Shown: positions 17,350 through 26,986, counted from the stretch's first letter. The stretch is DNA of 64,000 nucleotides from Pontibacter qinzhouensis (GCF_008017455.1 NZ_VRTY01000007.1:1-64000); one strand, 5' to 3'. Numbers and translations: made by a program. Notes: generated by a model not told the origin, from the sequence alone.

Positions 17350-17708
17350 CTAGCCCTTGGCAATATTTAAATCTTATTTCTTCTGAAGGCCGTTTTCATT
17401 AGAATAATTGAGGTTAAAAGCAGTTGCAGGTTATGCGCCAACAAACCTGGGCTAATAAGCAGCAGTTGCCACTGCTGGTTAAACCTTATAGCTTGCTTTT
17501 TAATATTAAAAGGTTTAAGTAAAGCTTTAGTTTTGGGAAAAATTAAAAACAAACGTAAGTTAGTATTATAAACCTGAGATGGTTCTAATAAATTTAAAAT
17601 CAGTTTAAAATTAGATAATGAAGAAAGGAGCAGAAGGTTTGCTAAATATTAGCAAATAGTTATATTTAGACATTCAAATAAATCAGTGTTTGCTGAGGAA
17701 ACCAGTAC
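17350..17708. other. Intergenic region with repeat copy 8
   Basis: Apart from the repeat at its left end I see only AT-rich sequence before the next gene. Confidence 0.6.
17353..17409 (+). repeat. 57-bp dispersed repeat, copy 8
   Basis: It reads GCCCTTGG, CTTCTGAAGGCC and TTTCATTAGAATAATT, and starts 3 bp after the stop codon of the DsbA-like gene in sense. Confidence 0.92.
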
Positions 17709-18068
17709 ATGAGAACTAAAACTACACCGAACCAGGTAGACCATTACCTGGATACGCTACAAGCCGACAAGTTGCCGCTCGCTATTAAGCTGCGAAACAT
17801 TATACAGAATGCGGTGCCACATCTGGAAGAAACCTTTCGTTGGGACAACCCCTGCTATTTCTTTTATGGCCCGGTTTGCTACTTCGCCTCCTCGCGGAAT
17901 TGCCTGCACCTCGGCTTCTTTAGAGGGGAGGAGTTAGATGATCCTGCCAAAAGGCTGGTGAGCAGGAAAGGAGGGTACCCGCACATCATTCTTCGTACTG
18001 AAGAGGACATAGACCAGCCTTATTTCGAAGACCTTATCCGGCAAGCTGTCACCTTAAACCAAAACTAA
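17709..18068 (+). CDS. DUF1801 domain protein
   Basis: The 119-residue protein matches the DUF1801 (YdhG-like) domain: a helical start (VDHYLDTL; LRNIIQNAVP), the FRWDNPCYFF segment and CLHLGFFRGEELDDP near the middle. Length is typical of a single-domain member. Structures exist for the family but the function is not established; a link to iron handling has been suggested for one Bacillus member. It stands alone on the plus strand. Confidence 0.82.
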   Translation: MRTKTTPNQVDHYLDTLQADKLPLAIKLRNIIQNAVPHLEETFRWDNPCYFFYGPVCYFASSRNCLHLGFFRGEELDDPAKRLVSRKGGYPHIILRTEEDIDQPYFEDLIRQAVTLNQN

Positions 18069-18848
18069 TACTGCCAGGTACTGCTGCCACGCGCCAAGAG
18101 CCAGCGGAATAAACACTTTTTGGCTACACTTTATAAAGTATTCCACGAGCAAGGCAGGCACTCAGGTCGGAAGTCTTGACCAATTATTTAAATCAAAATA
18201 GCCTTCAGAAGCTAAAACAGCATTTTTGTGCCAAGGGTGTCCTGTTCTGCAGCAGGCTGCCTCCTTCGACTATAGCTTTTACAGCTGCCGCAGGAGTAGA
18301 GGAAAGCATGCTTTGTCTTTTTCTTATTTTCATGCTGGTGAGGTTATTCTGCCGAGTAGCCAAGGCATATCCATGTTCTTTTTTGGTGTTCGCTTTTCTA
18401 CTGCCCCACACAAACTTCTTTGTTTTAGCAGCCAGTTTAACACAGCGCTACACTGGTAAGCATGGGTTTATATTTATTTTCCCAAGCAGGAGCCACAGCC
18501 CCGTTTAAACATCTGGTCATAAAAGATAGCTTAGGTTATTCACCTTCAAGTAGTTGGGTAAATACAATTCAGATGGCTTACCTCTTGCTACAGATTGCCA
18601 TCCTTCTAAATTTCGGAAAAGCAAAAACATTTTTAGGCTAAGGTGATTTAATATACAACTTTGCCAGACCTACCGTTGTAGCTTTGTACACAAAATACTG
18701 GTGTCAGTTTTTTATTAGCTTATTAAAAAGTGTAATTTAAAAAACTGTTACGGCGGCTACTGATACACCTCTTAGGAGTTGCATGACCAGCTCGACAGCC
18801 TAACCAGCGCGTACCTAACCTAACTCTTACCCCTCAACAAAAAATTAC
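18069..18848. other. Long intergenic region upstream of the two-component system
   Basis: It contains repeat copy 9. Near 18660-18686 TTTG and TAGCTTTG occur but are only 15 nt apart, shorter than the usual 19-21, so the promoter is uncertain. The open frame at 18176-18508 overlaps the repeat and is not credible. Confidence 0.55.
18182..18238 (-). repeat. 57-bp dispersed repeat, copy 9
   Basis: On the minus strand it reads ACCCTTGG, GCTTCTGAAGGC and TTTGATTTAAATAATT. It is antisense to both flanking plus-strand genes. Confidence 0.9.
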
Positions 18849-19532
18849 ATGAAAATACTACTGATAGAGGACGAACCTAAAGTAGCATCATTTATTAAGA
18901 AAGGACTGGAAGAACAGTCGTATGAAGTGGACCTGGCTTACGACGGCTTTTTTGGTGTTAAGCTTGCCCTGCAGCACGATTACGACCTTATCATACTCGA
19001 TATTATTCTGCCAAATGCCAGCGGCCTCGACATCTGCCGCCAAATAAGAAAACAGAATCTGTCTGTATCTATTCTCATGCTGACCGCTTTGGGAACTACC
19101 GATGATAAAATTGTAGGACTAGACGCAGGGGCAGATGATTACCTGACCAAGCCCTTCGAGTTTAAGGAACTCCTTGCCCGCATCAGGGCACTTACCCGCC
19201 GCTCTGCAGATATAACCCCAGGCGAGAAACTGAACCTGAGCGACTTGGAAATGGACATGGTAAAGAAAACAGTTACCCGGGCTGGCCAGCAAATTACCTT
19301 AACTGCCCGAGAGTTCTCCCTGCTATACTACCTGCTACGCAACAAGGGGCGGGTGGTGTCGCGGGTAGATATTGTGGAGAACGTATGGGAGACATCTTTC
19401 GACACAGGGAGTAATGTAATAGATGTGTACATTAACTTCCTTCGGAAAAAAATCGATAAAAATTTCTCGCCGAAGCTTATTCATACATTGGTAGGCATGG
19501 GGTATGTGCTAAAAGACGATGGTGCCGCATGA
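18849..19532 (+). CDS. OmpR-family response regulator
   Basis: The 227-residue protein has an N-terminal receiver domain with the phosphoacceptor Asp51 (ILDIILP), acidic pocket residues EDE near residue 8, and Lys101 in TKPFEF. The C-terminal winged helix (about residues 125-225) ends with the family pattern HTLVGMGYVLK. It is closest in style to CusR/RprY-type regulators. Its stop overlaps the histidine kinase start by 4 bp. Targets are unknown, though the SulP transporter gene lies next downstream. Confidence 0.95.
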   Translation: MKILLIEDEPKVASFIKKGLEEQSYEVDLAYDGFFGVKLALQHDYDLIILDIILPNASGLDICRQIRKQNLSVSILMLTALGTTDDKIVGLDAGADDYLTKPFEFKELLARIRALTRRSADITPGEKLNLSDLEMDMVKKTVTRAGQQITLTAREFSLLYYLLRNKGRVVSRVDIVENVWETSFDTGSNVIDVYINFLRKKIDKNFSPKLIHTLVGMGYVLKDDGAA

Positions 19533-20920
19533 AAATCAGAACAAAGCTGACGCTACAGTTTACTACCATTTTTGCTTTAATTCTGCTGCTCTTTTCACTG
19601 GTTATCTACTATTTTAACTCCCTCTACCGAAAAGATGATTTTTATGAGCGGATTGAGCGAAGGGCCCACGTAATTGCTACCTATGTGCTCGATGCCGATG
19701 AAGTAGATCCGAAGACGCAACAACGTAACCAGATCAGCTATTACCAGGAGCTGCCCTACGAGTCGGCTCATATTTACACGGCTGCCGGAGAACTTATATT
19801 CTCAAACGGGGACCAAGCCATACAGGTAAGCCCGGAGACAATCGAGAAAATAAAGAAGAAAGGGCAGGTAAACTATGAGGAAGGCGCAAGGCAGCTGGTT
19901 GGCATCACTTTTTCAGATAACCAGGGGCAGTTTGTAGTAGTGGCCTCCTCTGTAGATGCCTACAACCTACTGAAAATGCAATACCTGAAGTATATACTAA
20001 TAGGTGGCTGGTTCGGCTCATTGGTAGTGGTGTTGCTTGCAGGTTGGGCTTTTGCCAAGGAGGCCTTACGGCCTATTACTAAGGTAGTAAGCGAGGTAGA
20101 GAAAATAAGTGCTTCGGAGCTGAACACCCGCCTGAGTAACGCCGATGGAAAAGATGAGGTGTCGCAACTGGCCCAGACCTTTAATAATATGCTTAACAGG
20201 CTGGAGCTGGCCTTCGATATGCAGCGTACCTTTGTGTCTAATGCCTCGCATGAACTACGTACCCCCCTTACTACCATGATAGGAGAGCTCGAGGTTGCCC
20301 TCATGAGCGACCGCGATCCGGCAGAATATAAACGGGTACTACAATCGAACCTCGAAGATGCCCGGCTGTTGACGGAGCTATCGAACGGCTTATTACAAAT
20401 AGCGCAAGCCAGCATCGACCCATCTAAAATTAAAAAATCTTTTCTGCGTTTCGATGAGCTGGTGTGGCAGGCCCGCGATCAGGCCATAAAACGAAATCCG
20501 GCGGCCAGGTTCGATATCAATTTCAATAACTTCCCTGATGAAGAAGACCGGCTGGTGGTGAAGGGAAATGAGGCGCTACTGTTAATCGCTTTTTTAAATG
20601 TACTTGAAAATGCTGTTAAATTCTCGCCGGAAGGACATCATATTGTAGTTCTTATTTCTGTATCAAAGACCGATGTGCTTCTAAAAGTGAAAGATGAAGG
20701 CTTGGGTATTGCAGCGGCAGACCTAAAACATGTGTTCATTCCCTTTTTCAGAGCAGGCAACGTTCGTAACATAACAGGGCATGGCATTGGCCTCCCCTTA
20801 ACAGATCGTATACTTAAGTTACATGCCGGGCACATTCGGATAGAATCTATTATAAACAGAGGAACAGAAGTAACCATTTCATTGCCACAGGCTTACGGGT
20901 TTATTCCTAACAAACCCTGA
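19529..20920 (+). CDS. Sensor histidine kinase
   Basis: The 463-residue kinase has two membrane segments (about residues 9-29 and 155-176) around a periplasmic domain of roughly 120 residues, then a HAMP linker. The H-box is SNASHELRTPLTTM with phosphorylated His241. The N-box (LNVLENAVKFSPEG), a G1-like DEGLGI and G2 GHGIGLPL are intact. It forms a translationally coupled operon with the preceding response regulator. The signal it detects is not apparent. Confidence 0.95.
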   Translation: MKIRTKLTLQFTTIFALILLLFSLVIYYFNSLYRKDDFYERIERRAHVIATYVLDADEVDPKTQQRNQISYYQELPYESAHIYTAAGELIFSNGDQAIQVSPETIEKIKKKGQVNYEEGARQLVGITFSDNQGQFVVVASSVDAYNLLKMQYLKYILIGGWFGSLVVVLLAGWAFAKEALRPITKVVSEVEKISASELNTRLSNADGKDEVSQLAQTFNNMLNRLELAFDMQRTFVSNASHELRTPLTTMIGELEVALMSDRDPAEYKRVLQSNLEDARLLTELSNGLLQIAQASIDPSKIKKSFLRFDELVWQARDQAIKRNPAARFDINFNNFPDEEDRLVVKGNEALLLIAFLNVLENAVKFSPEGHHIVVLISVSKTDVLLKVKDEGLGIAAADLKHVFIPFFRAGNVRNITGHGIGLPLTDRILKLHAGHIRIESIINRGTEVTISLPQAYGFIPNKP

Positions 20921-21057
20921 TTTTAATCTCATTTTAATGTGTTTTTAATTTTGATTTAATGTGCTTAAGCTACTTTTAATTTTAAGCTGCAAAAGATTTT
21001 TACAATTCCATATTTTGCATTATTTTAATAAAAAATTTAGCATATTTTGTACATTTT

Positions 21058-22629
21058 ATGAAGAATCCACATTTCACGCCCAACTATCTGGCGCATCTTG
21101 CAAAAGACATTCCATCCGGATTAGTTGTATTTTTTGTTGCACTACCCTTATGTCTTGGTATCTCGCTGGCCTCTGGTGCACCTCTTTTTGCCGGTTTGGT
21201 TACCGGAGTAGTAGGTGGTGTGCTGGTATCCTGGCTCAGTGGGTCCCAGCTTAGCGTAAGTGGGCCGGCAGCTGGTTTAACTGTTATTGTATTGAATGGT
21301 ATTGCCACGTTGGGCTCTTATGAGGCGTTTTTACTGGCAGTGGTAATAGCAGGTGTTTTACAGTTAATTCTGGGCTTTGTGAAAGCTGGTGTTATTGGCC
21401 TATACTTTCCTTCGTCTGTTATTAAAGGTATGCTGGCCGCCATTGGTCTCATCCTGATATTAAAACAGATACCTCACTTTATGGGTGCTGATGAAGATTT
21501 CTTCGGAGAAATGACTTTCTTCCAGGCAGATGGCCGTAACACCTTCACTGAGATAGGATATGCTTTTTCTAAAATTCAGCTTGGCGCGCTTGTTATAGGT
21601 ATTATAGCACTTGCTATTATACTGCTCTGGGATAATCCGAAAATTAAGAATCATAAGATCCTGAGCTTCGTTCCGGGAGCCTTACTTGCTGTTCTGGCTT
21701 CTATTGGCATAAATGCCTTGTTCCTGAATTTCTATCCGGCACTTGCTGTTTCATCTACTCACTTAGTGTCTTTACCTATTATTGATGGTTTTAACGGCCT
21801 TGTAAACGAACTATCATTTATGAGTTTCGACCAATTGACCAACCCTTCGTTATATGTTGTGGCCTTTACAATTGCCATTGTAGCCAGCCTCGAGACTCTA
21901 TTAAGCGTCGAAGCAATTGATAAGCTTGACCCACACAAGCGCCGCACACCAAATAACCGTGAGCTTAAAGCGCAGGGTGTTGGTAATATTGTAGCTGGCT
22001 TGCTTGGTGGCCTTCCTATGACAGCCGTAATCGTACGAGGCTCTACTAACCTGGCCGCCGGCGCACAAACTAAAGTTTCTGCCTTTGTTCATGGTTTGTT
22101 CCTGGCACTTTCTGTACTCTTTCTGGCTGGTTTCATGAACCTGATTCCTTTGTCTGCTTTGGCAGCCGTACTATTAGTGGTTGGTTTCAAACTTACGAAA
22201 CCAATGCTGTACAAGTACCAGTTCAAGCTGGGGCATGAGCAGTTTATACCCTTTATTGTAACTGTACTGGCTATTCTGTTTACTGATTTACTAATCGGTA
22301 TCTTTGTTGGTTTGTCTATTGGTATATTCTTTATCCTGAAGGCCAATTACATTTCTCCTTACTTCTTCCATAAAGAGGACCACAAGAATAAAGAGGTTAT
22401 CAGAATTAAATTAAGCGAGCACGTTTCTTTCCTGAATAAGGCAAGTATTATACTTACACTGGAGCATTTACCGAACGACAGCCATGTTATTATAGATGGT
22501 GGCAACTCCGAATACATTGATTATGATGTACTGGAGGCTATACAGAACTTTAAGAAATCGGCCCACGAGCGCAATATTTTTGTGGAGGTTATAAAAGTTG
22601 ATGAGGTGCCTGTAACGGAAATGCATTAA
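21058..22629 (+). CDS. SulP-family anion transporter
   Basis: The 523-residue membrane protein has the SulP family core of about 10-14 hydrophobic segments. The signature PSGLVVFFVALPLCLGISLASGAP lies at residues 16-40, and the ETLLSVEAIDKLD segment sits near residue 280. A STAS-like domain occupies the last 90 or so residues. SulP proteins carry sulfate, bicarbonate or other anions. Here a carbonic anhydrase gene follows after 40 bp, and SulP-carbonic anhydrase pairing is an established association pointing to bicarbonate. That substrate assignment is inference. Confidence 0.93.
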   Translation: MKNPHFTPNYLAHLAKDIPSGLVVFFVALPLCLGISLASGAPLFAGLVTGVVGGVLVSWLSGSQLSVSGPAAGLTVIVLNGIATLGSYEAFLLAVVIAGVLQLILGFVKAGVIGLYFPSSVIKGMLAAIGLILILKQIPHFMGADEDFFGEMTFFQADGRNTFTEIGYAFSKIQLGALVIGIIALAIILLWDNPKIKNHKILSFVPGALLAVLASIGINALFLNFYPALAVSSTHLVSLPIIDGFNGLVNELSFMSFDQLTNPSLYVVAFTIAIVASLETLLSVEAIDKLDPHKRRTPNNRELKAQGVGNIVAGLLGGLPMTAVIVRGSTNLAAGAQTKVSAFVHGLFLALSVLFLAGFMNLIPLSALAAVLLVVGFKLTKPMLYKYQFKLGHEQFIPFIVTVLAILFTDLLIGIFVGLSIGIFFILKANYISPYFFHKEDHKNKEVIRIKLSEHVSFLNKASIILTLEHLPNDSHVIIDGGNSEYIDYDVLEAIQNFKKSAHERNIFVEVIKVDEVPVTEMH

Positions 22630-22669
22630 CAGAAACAGGTAAAGAGTATTTCACAGTTTAACTACTACA

Positions 22670-23308
22670 ATGGATAGAATACTGAAGAACAACAAAGAAT
22701 GGGTTGCACAAAAATTAGGTGAAGACCCTGACTATTTTAATAAATTAGCTGAGGGGCAGGAGCCAAGGTACCTCTTTATAGGCTGTTCCGATAGCAGGGT
22801 GCCTGCCAACGAAATTTCCGGTACCGGCCCGGGCGAAATGTTTGTGCACCGTAATATAGCTAACATGGTGGTACACACCGATGTGAATATGCTGTCGGTG
22901 CTGCAGTATGCCGTTGAGGTTTTAAAAGTTAAGGTAATAATTGTATGCGGCCATTACGGCTGCGGAGGTGTTGCCGCTGCTGCCGGAAACCAGCAATTTG
23001 GTTTAATAGATAACTGGTTACGGAACATAAAAGATGTTATCAGGCTGCATGAGGAGGAAATTATGGCCATTAATGATGAGAAAGCGCGGCACCGCCGTTT
23101 AGTGGAGCTCAACGTAATAGAGCAGGTACATAATCTTTCTAAAACATCCATCATCCAAAATGCATTGCAATCAGAGAATCCACCAAAGCTCTACGGATTG
23201 GTATACGATCTAAAAGAAGGATACTTAAAAGACCTGGAGGTGCAGGTAGATACGTTCAAGCAGTTTGACCACATCTACAGCTTTGCTGAGGAGAATATAG
23301 CAGAATAG
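22670..23308 (+). CDS. Beta-class carbonic anhydrase
   Basis: The 212-residue enzyme interconverts CO2 and bicarbonate. Zinc ligands are Cys39 (FIGCSDSR), His95 and Cys98 (VCGHYGCGG), and the Asp41-Arg43 dyad is intact. Length is normal for the beta class. It lies 40 bp after the SulP gene in the same direction and shares the terminator at 23414-23453. This suggests bicarbonate delivery or pH control coupled to transport. Confidence 0.96.
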   Translation: MDRILKNNKEWVAQKLGEDPDYFNKLAEGQEPRYLFIGCSDSRVPANEISGTGPGEMFVHRNIANMVVHTDVNMLSVLQYAVEVLKVKVIIVCGHYGCGGVAAAAGNQQFGLIDNWLRNIKDVIRLHEEEIMAINDEKARHRRLVELNVIEQVHNLSKTSIIQNALQSENPPKLYGLVYDLKEGYLKDLEVQVDTFKQFDHIYSFAEENIAE

Positions 23309-23413
23309 TATTGTTACTGCGCCTTAATAAGAAGCTGTAATACATATATGAACACTGATACCGGCACTTAACGTAGGAGTTAATTATTCCTTATTTGAAA
23401 GGTCGATTAAATT

Positions 23414-23453
23414 AAGCAAAAAAGGGTTCTGCTGGCAGAACCCTTTTTTGCTT
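23414..23453. terminator. Terminator after the carbonic anhydrase gene
   Basis: An 18-bp perfect stem built around AAAAAAGGGTTCTG closes a 4-nt loop. A/T tracts on both sides allow function in both directions. Confidence 0.92.
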
Positions 23454-23555
23454 TGTAGTATTAATAATAATTTGGCAACAGCTCTACTTACCATGTATAG
23501 TAGGGCTTACTATTGTTTCTTGCTTCCATCAACTCATCAAATAGTTCAGCAACTA

Positions 23556-23612
23556 AATTATTCCAATAAAATACCTCTCCAAAAGCAAATAAAGCATTTT
23601 TCGCTCAAGGGT
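23556..23612 (-). repeat. 57-bp dispersed repeat, copy 10
   Basis: On the minus strand it reads ACCCTTGA, GCTTTTGGAGAGG and TTTTATTGGAATAATT. It starts 8 bp after the bestrophin stop codon in sense. Confidence 0.9.
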
Positions 23613-23620
23613 AAGTGTTT

Positions 23621-24529
23621 TTAAAGTACATAATAGCTGGTTGGCTGCAGTTTTTCAGGCACCTTCTGGTCGTTTATCATTTGTCGCAGGTTCCGTTCTA
23701 TAGATCGTGCGATGGCTGTAACCGGTGTATCGGTGGGTTTGTTTTCAAATGGATCTTGTAAATGAATAGCCATTTTCTCTATAAGGAAGAAGGAAAGTGC
23801 TATCGTGATAACCATAGGAATCTCCATTATACCAAAAGAGTCCAGCAGGGCAAAGGGGAGTAGCAGTACAAAAATGAAAAGCGAGAAATGGATGTAGAGG
23901 CTGTAAGTAACCGGAAACACTGTATTTTTTATTCGTTCGCATTTCCCCATTGAGTCGCAAAGGCGGGTGAGGGTATCCTCCATTTCTACCTGTTGGTACT
24001 TGTTTATCTGGCCTTCTTCCAGCATGGTTTTCAGGTCGCGGCCGTGTAATTGTAATAGCGCATTGGGCACGTTATCGTGCCGGCTAACAAATGCCAGCTC
24101 ATCGGGGCTAAGGTATTTGTTTAAACCTTCTATGGCTGGCTTGTTCCGCAACGACTGGCCCAGGCTATAGCACCAGGCTATTTGACGCATAGTAAACCTG
24201 TCCTGAAAATCTTTAACATTAACCGAAACATATGGGTCTGCCATAAAGTTAAGCAGCTGCCTGATGAGCGTGCGGGAGTCGTTTACAATGGCACCCCAAA
24301 CTATGCGGGCTTCCCACCAACGATCGTATGCCTGATTCGATTTAAAAGCCAGCAGCAGCGAGAGCACCGTGCCTAAAACCATAGGAACACTGAGCGGAAT
24401 ATAAATATTAACTGTATGGAAGTATTTGTCCCAGAAACCAATAGCTGAGGCATATATAGCGACAAACAAAATTTCGTATTTAACCTTGCCGAATATATAG
24501 GAAATGGGAATATTTTTTTTCAGTAGCAT
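23621..24529 (-). CDS. Bestrophin-family anion channel
   Basis: The 302-residue inner-membrane protein matches bacterial bestrophins (formerly UPF0187). Diagnostic segments are LGTVLSLLLAFKSNQAYDRWWEAR near residue 52 and the later membrane stretch LYIHFSLFIFVLLLPFALLDSFG, followed by the IHLQDPFENKPTD segment. Bestrophins form pentameric anion channels, and some eukaryotic ones pass bicarbonate, while the bacterial KpBest conducts cations. It faces the SulP-carbonic anhydrase pair convergently. Conduction of bicarbonate here is a hypothesis. Confidence 0.92.
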   Translation of the reverse strand: MLLKKNIPISYIFGKVKYEILFVAIYASAIGFWDKYFHTVNIYIPLSVPMVLGTVLSLLLAFKSNQAYDRWWEARIVWGAIVNDSRTLIRQLLNFMADPYVSVNVKDFQDRFTMRQIAWCYSLGQSLRNKPAIEGLNKYLSPDELAFVSRHDNVPNALLQLHGRDLKTMLEEGQINKYQQVEMEDTLTRLCDSMGKCERIKNTVFPVTYSLYIHFSLFIFVLLLPFALLDSFGIMEIPMVITIALSFFLIEKMAIHLQDPFENKPTDTPVTAIARSIERNLRQMINDQKVPEKLQPTSYYVL

Positions 24530-24667
24530 AGTCTTTGTCTAGTATAAAGCGCACCTCTTTAAAAATTGAATTACCAGTTTCGCCTATCACCTACAACATG
24601 AAGTTAACTGTAAAGACGACCGAAAATGGAGCCTTTCATACACCGTAGGGTAAGGTTGGCATGATGG

Positions 24668-25489
24668 CTAACTTATGGTTAAGAATGGCACCCTTGTGTG
24701 TTTCGCTACATCGCTCGAAATTCTTTTGCGGGTAAAAATTGTATCGAAAAGATTTTTCTTTCGGCCAGTTACGAGCAGGTCTACTTTAAATTCTTCTACA
24801 AAGGTGTATACACCGCCTGTAAAATTGTTTTCCTGAAGTAGGTGAACAGAGCAATTAATGCCTTTGAGTTTTTCATTCATATAGACCTTGTTCAACACAT
24901 ACTCCAGTTTCTCCATATTTGTACCCGGCTTAAAAATAACCAGGAAGGTAACATAGTAATTTTTGGTAGAGGTGAGGTTCAGAAGAAGATCGTCTAGCAA
25001 TAAGGTGTACTTGTCGTCAGTGTCAAGCACATAAGCTATTTTCCTGAAGTCAGTGGTTTCGGCATTATCAGGAATATAAAGTACCGGGCACGAAACATCT
25101 TTAACTAAAGAGCTGAAGGAATGATAGGAATCTTTCTCAGATATGGTAGTAGAGCTTACCGGGCTTAAAATAAGATCTATGTTGTTGTTATCTATAAAAT
25201 TCTGAACCTTAATTGGGCTATCACCATACAAATGAATTACATGGAGGCTACTGATTTCAACGGCATATGATTTTCTGATTCTATCCAGTGTCTTATTGAA
25301 GGGAGTATTAATTTTCTCCAGACGCTCCTCCTCCCGCGGCAGCATTAACAATTCGGGTATAGAATCAGGTAAAGGAATTAAGTGCAGCAGATATATCTGA
25401 CAAACTTCGCCTTTAAGTACCTGAAGTCCATATTTTATCAGGTTCAGCGATTGTATGGTTAAATTGGTAGGTATAACTATTTTTTTCAC
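24668..25489 (-). CDS. Universal stress protein (tandem UspA domains)
   Basis: The 273-residue protein has two UspA-like halves. The first begins with the hydrophobic strand KKIVIPTNLT and ends in CPVLYIPD; the second covers about residues 150-273 and ends in VAKHTRVPFLTIS. The ATP-binding glycine motif of type II Usp is not obvious, although VTGRKKN is present near residue 246. It lies 138 bp upstream of the bestrophin gene in the same direction and could be co-regulated. Confidence 0.85.
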   Translation of the reverse strand: MKKIVIPTNLTIQSLNLIKYGLQVLKGEVCQIYLLHLIPLPDSIPELLMLPREEERLEKINTPFNKTLDRIRKSYAVEISSLHVIHLYGDSPIKVQNFIDNNNIDLILSPVSSTTISEKDSYHSFSSLVKDVSCPVLYIPDNAETTDFRKIAYVLDTDDKYTLLLDDLLLNLTSTKNYYVTFLVIFKPGTNMEKLEYVLNKVYMNEKLKGINCSVHLLQENNFTGGVYTFVEEFKVDLLVTGRKKNLFDTIFTRKRISSDVAKHTRVPFLTIS

Positions 25490-25984
25490 AGCAGAAGGAG
25501 TTTAGCAATGACACATTTATTTACGCTATGTCACAAATAGAACACTTTGCAATTAAACCCCAGTTAAAATAATGTTAAAATGCAATTAAAATTTCAGGCA
25601 TATCTTTTTAATGTCGCTTTCTTTACTTAATATTCTAATTTTTAAGTTGCTTGCACGAATGTTAAAAAAAATAATATATTAAGATATTGAATAATGGGTA
25701 TATGTACGAAGGGGGAGGAGCAGGAGAAAAGATTAATTCATAGGATATGCCCCGTCGTTTACTAGTGATTTTAATAAATTGTCTTAACACAGGTTCAATG
25801 ACAGAGAACATAAAGAACCATAGAAATTTACTGAAAATTCTATTCATTAATTAAAATGGAAATCTGACAAAACTAGTCTATTGGTTTTGTTATATTATGA
25901 TGTAAAAAAAGAGGCCGGCTGCAATTGCAGTCGGCCTCTAAAAAACTTCTATCAATTAAAGCTTCCTTAATTCAGCTGTGCCTC
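25490..25984. other. AT-rich intergenic region
   Basis: It holds the terminator of the disordered-protein gene at its right end. I see no other feature. Confidence 0.6.
25904..25938 (-). terminator. Terminator of the low-complexity protein gene
   Basis: A near-perfect palindrome from GAGGCCGG to CGGCCTC (25911-25938) is followed on the minus strand by seven T. It lies 47 bp after the stop codon. Confidence 0.85.
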
Positions 25985-26986
25985 TTACCATTCGTAATCT
26001 CTTTTGGAAGAAGAGCCATAAGAGTAAGGAGGACCACTGTAGGTGTTAGAAGAGGATGACCTACCAGACCTGTAGGAGTTAGAGTCGTTATCGTAATCAC
26101 GATCACGCATTTCGTCCATTCTTCTTCTTCTTTCTGCCTCTTCATCTCCGAACCAAGATTTTACCTCGTCTCCGGCGCGATCAAAGAAACCTCTGTCATC
26201 GTCCTGGTGTCGGTTGCGATCCCAATCGTTTTGGTTGCGATTACGATCCCAGCTGCGACTGCTATCATCTAAATGTCTGCTACTACCAGATCCATAGTTG
26301 CTGCTTCCGTAGGCACCGGAGCTTCCATAGCCCGCAGAGTTACCATAAGATGACGTAGATCCGGAACCAGAACCAGAACCATAGCGGTTGCCATAGTTAG
26401 AAGAACCCGTGCTGCCGGAACCAGAGCCGTAAGAGCCATAGCTTCGGTTCTGAGAGCTTCTGTTATAGTTGTTATCGTCGTCGTCGGTCATTCTATCCCA
26501 GGCGTTCGATACTTTGTTTTTAGTTCTATCCCAGGTATTTTCTATGCTGTCGCCGGCACGGTCCCAGCTGTTACGGTCAGAGTCGTGTCGGTTAGAACTC
26601 CAGTTATCGTCGTTTCTGGAGCCGTAATTACGCTGGCTGCTGCCAGAGCCGTAGTTGCTGCTGCCATAGTTAGAACCACCGTAGTTAGACGAACCAGATC
26701 TTGATCCTTGATTATAGTTACTTGAACCTTGATTAAAGTTGTTAGATGAGTTACCAGCTGATCTGCCGTAAGTAGATGTGCCACCGTAGCCAGAAGAGGC
26801 ATGATGATCACGACCTGAACCCATTTCGCTCGATCCGCTACGGTCTTCGTTATGTCTGTGAGCGTTTCGGATACGACCATTGGTTAAATCGAATTCATCA
26901 GAATAATAATTTCTGGCTGAACCTCTGCTTTGGTTACGATTGTTTTCATTGAACGGGTTATAACCCGAATCTTCATAGCTTCTCAT
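25985..26986 (-). CDS. Intrinsically disordered Ser/Gly/Asn/Tyr-rich protein
   Basis: The 333-residue protein has no signal peptide or membrane segment and is dominated by Ser, Gly, Asn, Tyr, Asp and Arg. Two long tracts of SNYGS-like repeats cover roughly residues 64-125 and 180-238. Between and after them are short amphipathic modules: Trp141, Trp152 and Trp163 head three consecutive 11-residue units starting WDR, and a related FDRAGDEVKSW unit begins at residue 268, followed by FGDEEAERRRR. The composition resembles hydrophilins, LEA-like proteins or phase-separating proteins. No function is known to me. The gene is monocistronic with a strong terminator. Confidence 0.85.
   Translation of the reverse strand: MRSYEDSGYNPFNENNRNQSRGSARNYYSDEFDLTNGRIRNAHRHNEDRSGSSEMGSGRDHHASSGYGGTSTYGRSAGNSSNNFNQGSSNYNQGSRSGSSNYGGSNYGSSNYGSGSSQRNYGSRNDDNWSSNRHDSDRNSWDRAGDSIENTWDRTKNKVSNAWDRMTDDDDNNYNRSSQNRSYGSYGSGSGSTGSSNYGNRYGSGSGSGSTSSYGNSAGYGSSGAYGSSNYGSGSSRHLDDSSRSWDRNRNQNDWDRNRHQDDDRGFFDRAGDEVKSWFGDEEAERRRRMDEMRDRDYDNDSNSYRSGRSSSSNTYSGPPYSYGSSSKRDYEW

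Larger units (their letters stand above)
23309..23620. other. Convergent intergenic region
   Basis: It holds the strong terminator after the carbonic anhydrase gene and repeat copy 10 next to the bestrophin stop codon. Confidence 0.7.

Noticed and set aside
18176..18508. Plus-strand frame of 110 codons before the two-component genes
   Set aside because: It begins within repeat copy 9 and reads through AT-rich intergenic DNA with no domain or ribosome site.
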